A stretch of DNA of 16,486 bases, from NCBI GenBank assembly GCA_015852425.1, contig JAAAIG010000841.1, positions 1 to 16,486 of the forward strand. Reading direction: 5' to 3'. The notes under the pieces were generated by a model that saw only the letters and a program-made list of their open reading frames with translations, was not told where the DNA came from and searched no databases. The stretch comes from Gryganskiella cystojenkinii (lineage: Eukaryota; Mortierellomycota; Mortierellomycetes; Mortierellales; Mortierellaceae). Made by a program: the position numbers and the translations under genes. This document shows positions 10,770 through 16,486 of this stretch, piece by piece; within the stretch, counting starts at the first letter, position 1; every line of letters begins with the position of its first letter.

Positions 10770-11287
10770 AGGGGTTGGTTGATAGTAATCAAATCCGCCA
10801 AAGCATTGAGAGGCATCAACCCTCGTGCCATTGGCAGTCAAGGATCCAGCGGCGTCGTTGCTGTTGTTTTTGTTGTTGTTTCATTTGTTAACGATAGGGG
10901 ACGGAGTCGCGACAGGACGATGAGGAGGAAGGGTTGTGGTAGAAGAATCATCTTGGGCAGCGTTCTTGACTGTGAGCATGTTTGGGTGTGTGGCGAGGTA
11001 CGGACATGGAGTACACAAGTTCCCGAAGAAAAGTCGGAAACGGCGAAGTACTGACGCTGCGAGGATCTGGAACAGTCCAATCACACAGGGTGGCGAGGTA
11101 ACGAACAGCGGTGGCAGGACTCGTGACGATATCAATCATGGTATTCTTGCCGGTATCACCCATGGAAGCGCAATAACCCGACAAAGCCCCCTTCACCCAC
11201 GGTCGGATTGTTGATCTGGAACGTGTGGGCGGACGCGGCGGAGACCATGGAGGTGAAGATGAGGGCGACAGAGATGGTAAATTTTAT
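10770..11287 (-). pseudogene. Broken secreted Kre9/KNH-like cell-wall protein
   Basis: Remnant of a small secreted, probably GPI-anchored protein resembling the fungal Ser/Thr-rich Kre9/Knh1-type family. The minus strand from 11287 reads a typical secretion signal, KFTISVALIFTSMVSAASA, then HTFQINNPT. The codon where Met is expected is ATA (11287-11285). This frame ends at TGA 11158-11156. The protein continues in a second frame (GYCASMGDTGKNTMIDIV, then TSPATAVRYLATL), then a third (DFSSGTCVLHVRTSP), and returns to another for TVKNAAQDDSSTTTLPPH. A weak Asn/Ser-rich SLTANG and hydrophobic tail remains down to about 10770. The first in-frame ATG (11248-11246) would skip most of the signal peptide. 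The signal and body match what I know of Mortierella-type KNH proteins, but the family name is from memory of motifs. The far end is uncertain. Confidence 0.65.
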
Positions 11288-11392
11288 TGTAAGTTATTAG
11301 GTGTAAGGAGATTGTAAGGAGGAAGGTGTTTGACTGAGGGATGCACGAGAGAGCCGTAAGTAGGCACTTGTATGAAAATCGGGAAGACTCGT

Positions 11393-11432
11393 GCCTGAAT
11401 CGGATTTTTTTTCTTTTTGAACTGATTCAGGC
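11393..11432. repeat. 9-bp perfect inverted repeat
   Basis: GCCTGAATC (11393-11401) and GATTCAGGC (11424-11432) are perfect inverted copies separated by 22 bases that are mostly T. They lie about 105-145 bp upstream of the dead KNH-like gene start. This could be a hairpin or a paired protein-binding site. Confidence 0.6.
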
Positions 11433-12048
11433 TGGGACGACAATTGGCATCGCGAGCGTATTGTCGCATACTGGAGAGACAGACTTGGTAGCCATGCCAC
11501 AACCTGGAACCGAGACAAAGAAGTCCATACAAACGACGGCAGGAGACGCAGTTAACGTTCGTAATAAACTCTTTTTTTTGGTTTACCAACCGGGACTCGT
11601 AATAATAAATGCTGGTTCGGGTCCTCGAATTCAACCAAAATCAGGGTCCTCTAGCGCATGGAGGAGTGTCTTTTGTAGCCTTGCTCTAAATTGATCTGGG
11701 CGGGTAATCGGGTTCTCGCTGAGCGGAGATCTCAGGGATATTCAAGTCAAGGACGTGATGGCAGTTTGGGCAAAATAGAACCACCTGGACAAAGCAGTCA
11801 TCTCTTCACAAACATGTACAGTAAACCTTTGTGCCGCCTCTTGTTCTTTTGTTTCGCGGAACGTCGAGACCCTAGGGACAAGCAACGTGTGTGAGACTGG
11901 GCCCAATCTATCTGAGCAAGCACCTGCAAGCCAAAAAAAATGAATTGGAGTACCGTAGATAGGTGAGGTTGCTTGAAGTTGAGAGCTGAGATGTCTATAT
12001 ATTTGTTTTTGTTTGAGTGGGTCTGGTTCCCTCGTTTGCACACGCACT

Positions 12049-12097
12049 GTCAGCAAACACTATTTTCGGAGATGAGGTCCCCCCGTTGTTTGCTGAC
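12049..12097. repeat. 11-bp perfect inverted repeat
   Basis: GTCAGCAAACA (12049-12059) and TGTTTGCTGAC (12087-12097) are perfect inverted copies with a 27-base loop, about 500 bp upstream of the GT31 ATG. The TGTTTGC core resembles forkhead-type sites. A hairpin or regulatory palindrome is possible; the function is unknown. Confidence 0.65.
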
Positions 12098-12581
12098 TCG
12101 AGCAGTGGTTGTGCCTGGGACATCAGTGTGCGGTTGGACAATCAGAAATTAAATTTTTGTGTTTTTTTTGACACCAGACAGGGGGACAACAAAACATTAG
12201 AAGTGTTACTGGCAGGCAGCCAGTCACTTTACAAGTGTGTGTTCTGTTCATCTCTGTCCATCTCTTCATCACTACACATAGAGTTCATTCTGTCATTTCT
12301 CGTTTTTATTTGCTCACAACCTCCTCAATTCTCCTTTCTTCCTCCACAACCCTCTTTTTTTCGTCTCCATCTCCCAGGACTGCCAGCACTACGAGGAGCG
12401 AAAAAAACCAAAAAAAACTTACCAGGGCAAGACAATCAGCAGAACCGCCTTCTTCACGACAATCGCAAGGAAACACTCCGTGTTTTTTTTCCGTTGCTGT
12501 GTGTCTTTCTTGTCCCCGTAGCCTCTACCAAGGAGATACCAAGAGGAGTTGACAGCTTCTCTATAACAAAAGCTATAAAAG

Positions 12582-15500
12582 ATGCCGTCAACACCATCGA
12601 GGCCACTCTCGAACCAACTCATCATCAACACCCATAATCTCTCGCAAGCCCATAACCGTGGTTCTCCTCGATCTGCCAATGCCAGCAGTGCTGTCTCCTT
12701 CAAGGACCACCCAATGCGACCCCCAATCGAAAAGCGACTCTCTTACGGACCATCCTCTCTCGGACCGAATGCACATCATCAACCACATTCCAACCTTGGC
12801 AACGGAAACGGAAGCAATATGACTTCACCCAAGACAGGTGGACCCGGTGGTGGAGGTCATCATCCATTTCATAATCTCGGTCAGCCACAACGGGGCACTC
12901 GTCAGAGTCTGGCCCTGACAGTCTTACGGGTCCTTGCTGGAGCACCAGCGTTCTTTGGAATGTGCTATAGTCTTAATGTCGCTTGGGAGAACAAACTCGA
13001 TGGCTTTCAACATCCAAGGCGGTCAGCAAGCACGGATGAATCCGACCGCGAGAGCAGCTTCGATGACCTTTCACTTACGAGATCAGACTTTTGGGTCGCC
13101 AGCATGTAAGTCCTAGAAAGGATAACTGCATCGCATCAGCTTAATTGAAGCACTGTCAATGACCCTATGAACTCATCGGTCCCTTTTTTTTTCCTTTTCC
13201 TTTCTAGGTGGGCAAGTAGAATAAAAAAAAACTGACAATGACACATGGACAAGGACGGGAGAGGGCGTATAATTGCTCGTCAATCGGGCGTCACTGTAGG
13301 ACAGAAAAAACGAAACAAGGAATACAGTGACCTAACGGTTTTCTATTTCTATCTTTCTATTTTTTGTTATGTTTTTTTTTAGTGTGGATTGTCCGTCTAC
13401 TGGGCCTTCCTTTTGACCACGGCTTTGATCCAACGGCTCTTACAATCCTATCGTCCACCGAATGTCGTCCTCAGGATCGCGCTGGCGCATCTCATCTCTT
13501 GGACCTGTATAGGTGCCATAGTCTCTTCCAGACCTGCCACAGAACCGACACGGCCCTGGGTCATTATTACCTTTTTCCAAGCCTTGCTCATCTTTGTGAT
13601 CGTGTACCTCCCCTGGCTGAGATCATATATGCAAGCCGCAGGGTTTCCTCAGTTGTCGGAAAAACTAGTCAGTCACCCCTTGGAGGATGGATTCATGGGC
13701 ATGGACATTGGAGGACGTTCAGCGTCCAGGTTCTTGGTGTTGCCGTTGGTTATGGTTGCACTTTGCTCCTGGATGTTGATCATTACACGCGGACAGCAGA
13801 TTGGAAATCTCAACATTGACAATAATGGCGGTATGAGACCACCATCGACTGGAGGGGAGGGTTTCGGAAGACCTCAGGGAACTGTTTCTACACCTATCAA
13901 TCAGGCTGGTAACAACAATGGCCATGCTGACTTGTCATCTGAACGCAAGGCCGATGGTCGGACCGCCATCTTTGTCATTGTACTTTCTTCAGCGACTCCA
14001 CAGGGACGAATCAATCGTCAATTGTTCCGTGAAACGACCCTCAAGCTCTTCCCTAGCCCCCGTAACCAAGCCGTCCAGGTCCAATACCGATTTATGATTG
14101 GATTACCCGCCCCAGCGGTTGTTCCCGAGATCAAGCGGGAGCACGACCTTACGGATGATCTCTTGATTGTTGAGGCCCCCGACACTGCCGATGGCAAGAG
14201 TATGAAGTTGTACAAGGCGATCGAGTGGGCTGATACCCTGGATTTCGATTACCTGGTCAAGACCGAGGATGATGTACTCGTCCGTATGGATACCCTCTGT
14301 AGCGAGCTATATCGTCAAGGACCCAGGAGTTACTTCTGGAAGGGTCTGGTGTTCAAGTAAGTTTATTTTTTTCTGGTTAACAATGAAATCGAAGATGGTC
14401 ACTGTGCTAGCCTGATTTGCCATCTTTTTTTTGTTTCTTGAAATTTAACTCTTTTTTTCGTGATAGGAACGTCCCTAACACCCGTCTGGATGACATGGAT
14501 TTGAAGGAGTTGCCCAAGTTCACCGATGGTACTCTTACAACGCTCTCACGCGACATTGTCCGTCTTCTGGCTCAACCTGCTCCCCGTTACATGGCCGCTA
14601 GCAGTGCTCAATCGCTCGGCATCTGGTTGCACGGATACGGTATCAAGCCCATCCACGACATTCGTATCCAACCGGGTGCGTTCGTCTGTGAAGAGAACTT
14701 AATTGCGAAGCATTTCGACAACGAACCGAGTGTGTTGCGTCAACCCCACGAGGACCCACGAATGATGGTTGATCGAATTAACCGGATCCGAGGTGAACTC
14801 AAGGCCCATCAACACGATCGATCCTTCCAGACCAGTCTCACGATTTGTGATAACCGAATTCAAAAACGATGTGCACTCTGCTACAAGTGTACGGGTCGCG
14901 CTGCCAATTGGAAACATATGGGTTTTGATTGTAAACCAGGTGGAGTGGTCGTCGGGGACAAGTACCGGAAACCAGACTTGTTGGATGCGAAACAGATGGA
15001 TGAGTTGTTGAACCGACCAACGACGGGGATCTCTGACGAGTTGGAGATCATCCCGTTGAGAGATGCCAGACCTGAGGCGAGACAGCGGCAACAACAATTG
15101 CAACTGGAGCAAGATCAAAGACAGCTCGAAGAGGAGTTGAAGCGGTTGAGTCTAATGGATGCTGCCGGTGGAAGCAATGAGGAAGACGACGAGGAGGAGA
15201 GAGATGGAGAAGGGTCAACAGAGGATTCGAATCACCCCTCAAGTGAGGAAGAAGGCGATGAGAACTCGAGTCCTGATAATGGTGCTGATGAGGGCGAGGA
15301 TCAAGAACCCGCCTCGGAGGAAGGGACAAAACTGACCGATAGCCAAGGCGACGAAGAGCAAGAGCAAGACCAAGAACAGAATCAAGACCAGGATCAAGAA
15401 GACGCTGGTGGCAACGATTCCTTGTCGCTGGAAGATCAAGAAAGTCCTGATGAATCCGAGATGCACATTTCGGACAAGGAGGTCGATTACCTCGATCGCC

Positions 15501-15610
15501 GAGATGAAGGCGAGGATCAACCTATCGTTGCCAAGAGCAACAAGAGCAACAAGAAGTCCGCCTTGGGATCAAAGCCTGATGCCCAGAAGAAGGTTGCTGG
15601 CGGCAGATAA
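12582..15610 (+). CDS. GT31-type beta-glycosyltransferase with multi-spanning N-terminus and acidic tail
   Basis: Probably a Golgi beta-1,3-galactosyltransferase-like enzyme. Model: exons 12582-13105, 13209-13212 (4 nt), 13383-14356 and 14467-15610, giving 881 residues in frame. Residues 1-105 are Ser/Pro/Gly/His-rich and disordered. Hydrophobic segments lie near 109-134, 170-196, 204-224, 235-256 and 292-310. The GT31 core follows: DLLIVEAPDTADGKSMKLYK, then FDYLVKTEDDVLVR (EDD at 471-473, metal/donor site), SYFWKGLVFKN, FTDGTLTTLSRDIV, SLGIWLHGYGIKPIHDIRIQ, VCEENLIAKHF, and the Cys-rich RCALCYKCTGRAANW ending near residue 659. Then comes a Gln/Glu coiled-coil-like stretch (about 703-728), an acidic Glu/Asp/Gln/Ser region (737-852) and a basic Lys/Ser end. 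The last intron (14357-14466, 110 bp) is phase 2 and well supported. The 13106-13382 region is the weak point: the two large exons are out of phase unless the microexon or a poor donor (13092-13094 Trp codon followed by GTCGCC) is used. Substrate inferred only. Confidence 0.87.
13209..13212 (+). other. Putative 4-nt microexon in the glycosyltransferase gene
   Basis: The donor at 13106 (AT followed by GTAAGT) and an acceptor ending in TTTCCTTTCTAG at 13208 define a 103-bp intron. The next bases are GTGG followed by GCAAGT, the classic donor of GC-AG introns. A 170-bp intron with a CTAAC branch candidate near 13332 then runs to TTTTTTTTTAG at 13382. Joining AT, GTGG and TGTGGATTG gives Met-Trp-Cys-Gly-Leu in the correct frame. 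Inferred, not proven. Confidence 0.5.
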
Positions 15611-16160
15611 TTTATATACTTGTCTTCCTCCAGAGAGTCAAAGGAGTCCCATAAAACACGAACAGATAGACAGCTCTATTTTTTTTCTTTCGTTGTATAC
15701 CATTCAAAAAATATGCATTATTCATTGTCAATCTACACTACGTAGCCTCCATGAAAGACGAGGAGACTGTCTCTGGATTTTTTTTTACTGGCTTGTGATA
15801 GCCAATCGCTCATAGCGACGTTGCGTTTTGATCCTTCGATGTCGTTTCATACTCTCCTCCTTCATTACAGGCACAAAACAAGGCACAAGAAAAACAACGA
15901 ACGCATTGTGATACGCAAAAGGACTCCTTAAAAAAAATGAATTTTTAATATTTTTTTGGTGGCGTTTGTGAGATAACGATGTTGCCGCTGAATTAGTACG
16001 CAACTTATTTAGTTTATTATGCCATCCATATGCGGAGAATGTGGGGTGGATGAATTGTATGACTTCTCTGACTATGGTGTCAATATTCGTGGCTAGTCGT
16101 CTTCCATGCAGTACCTAAAAAATGTGATTTTCTTTCTGTTTGTCATTCGTTCATTCATTC
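15611..16160. other. Convergent intergenic region
   Basis: 550 bp between the stop of the glycosyltransferase and the stop of the minus-strand low-complexity gene. It should hold both 3' UTRs. AT-rich with T and A runs, no strong polyadenylation signal that I would single out, and no gene recognised. Confidence 0.5.
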
Positions 16161-16486
16161 TTAAAGACGGCGAGGGAGACTGCGACGGTTATAGGCAGGA
16201 ATAGCAGGGCCGGCACCATGGTGGGCATCGGGCTTGATTTCACCCTTCTTGGTAGTATGTGCGGCCTCGGGTTTGGCATCGCCTCTCTTGGGTGTGGCCA
16301 TCTCAGTCTTGGGTTGAGCATCTGGATGACCAGCAGCGACCGCCTCGGCGTCGGCTCCTTTACCGCCTTTACCGCCTTTTCCGCCTTTACCGCCTTTACC
16401 GCCTTTACTGCCTTTACCGCCTTCACCCTCAACCTTGGCGCCTTTACCCTCAACCTTGGCGCCTTTACCCTCAACCTTGGCGCCTT
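16161..16486 (-). CDS. Gly/Lys-rich low-complexity protein, C-terminal part
   Basis: The 5' end is outside the window. The minus strand reads open from 16484 to TAA 16163-16161 (107 codons). Visible order: three GKGAKVE-type heptads, then about seven GGK triplets, a polar Ala/Pro/Lys/His-rich segment (AGHPDAQPKTEMATPKRGD) and the end AYNRRSLPRRL. I do not recognise a domain. The make-up suggests a disordered basic protein, possibly secreted since similar Gly-rich tails occur in fungal wall proteins, but no signal peptide can be seen. This frame is chosen over the alternative minus frame (VKAVKAVKA) because it gives natural Gly/Lys/Glu composition and leads into a normal-looking tail. Confidence 0.7.
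   Translation of the reverse strand, partial: GAKVEGKGAKVEGKGAKVEGEGGKGSKGGKGGKGGKGGKGGKGADAEAVAAGHPDAQPKTEMATPKRGDAKPEAAHTTKKGEIKPDAHHGAGPAIPAYNRRSLPRRL
16424..16486. repeat. 21-bp tandem repeat, three copies, continuing past the window
   Basis: The 21-bp unit ACCCTCAACCTTGGCGCCTT plus one base repeats nearly perfectly three times, encoding the GAKVEGK heptad on the minus strand. Immediately left (about 16358-16423) is a 9-bp periodic tract of ACCGCCTTT type encoding GGK. Both are in-frame coding minisatellites. Confidence 0.85.

Larger units (their letters stand above)
11288..12581. other. Intergenic region and leader of the glycosyltransferase
   Basis: About 1.3 kb. Its left end is the CT-rich leader of the dead KNH-like gene. 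The right end (about 12240-12370) is a CT-rich stretch, probably the leader of the GT31 gene, with several short upstream ATGs. TATATATT occurs at 11996-12003. Two inverted repeats lie inside (11393-11432 and 12049-12097, listed separately). A frame on the minus strand from about 11572 to TGA 11429-11427 contains Cys residues but has no clear start. No confident gene. Confidence 0.45.

Noticed and set aside
12574..12579. TATAAA two bases before the GT31 ATG
   Set aside because: Too close to the start codon to act as the TATA box for that start. Probably chance, though it leaves open that translation might begin at the later Met codon 45.
14417..14466. Extension of the last GT31 exon to the ATG at 14417
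   Set aside because: This part is T-rich intron ending in GATAG. The protein family match begins at NVPN after the acceptor, and the phase-2 join to the previous exon is exact.

Overview
The window looks like nuclear DNA of a filamentous early-diverging fungus. My best guess is Mortierellomycota (Mortierella-like), judged from protein resemblance only. Supporting signs are genes split by short spliceosomal introns of about 100-170 bp (GTAAGT-type donors, pyrimidine-rich acceptors), long CT-rich 5' leaders, fungal cell-wall and secretory protein families, and gene spacing of 0.4-3 kb without operons. I see no rRNA, tRNA, CRISPR or intact transposon.

Left part, all on the minus strand. A 3'-truncated PHO84-type phosphate:H+ symporter (1-542) is followed by about 2 kb of non-coding DNA that includes its promoter (TATA box, tandem GATA motifs, a scatter of CACGTG/CACGTT sites). 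Next is a four-exon membrane-anchored aldehyde dehydrogenase of the yeast Msc7 type (2547-4713). Then comes a heavily broken glycoside hydrolase family 5 exo-beta-1,3-glucanase (5097-6679). It keeps recognisable signatures and both catalytic glutamate codons but carries at least four in-frame stops and several frameshifts.

Centre and right. On the plus strand an SLC35A-type nucleotide-sugar (probably UDP-galactose) transporter (8064-9434) has a last intron whose donor overlaps a stop codon, so two C-termini are possible. A 3.1 kb stretch with no intact gene follows. It contains a second dead gene on the minus strand (about 10770-11287), a Kre9/KNH-like secreted or GPI-type wall protein whose start codon reads ATA. 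Next is a large plus-strand GT31-type beta-glycosyltransferase (12582-15610) with a multi-spanning N-terminal membrane region, a catalytic core with EDD motif and a long acidic tail. Its reading frame closes only if a 4-nt microexon flanked by a GT-AG and a GC-AG intron is used. Convergent to it, and running off the window end, is a Gly/Lys-rich low-complexity protein (16161-16486, minus) with heptad repeats.

How the genes fit together: the transporter could supply UDP-galactose to the Golgi lumen where a GT31 enzyme would use it. The two dead genes also belong to the cell wall and secretory theme. The phosphate transporter and aldehyde dehydrogenase look like unrelated housekeeping neighbours. 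I found no convincing new multi-gene system. The most interesting points are the microexon, the stop/donor overlap in the transporter, the GT31 architecture and the two wall-related pseudogenes.
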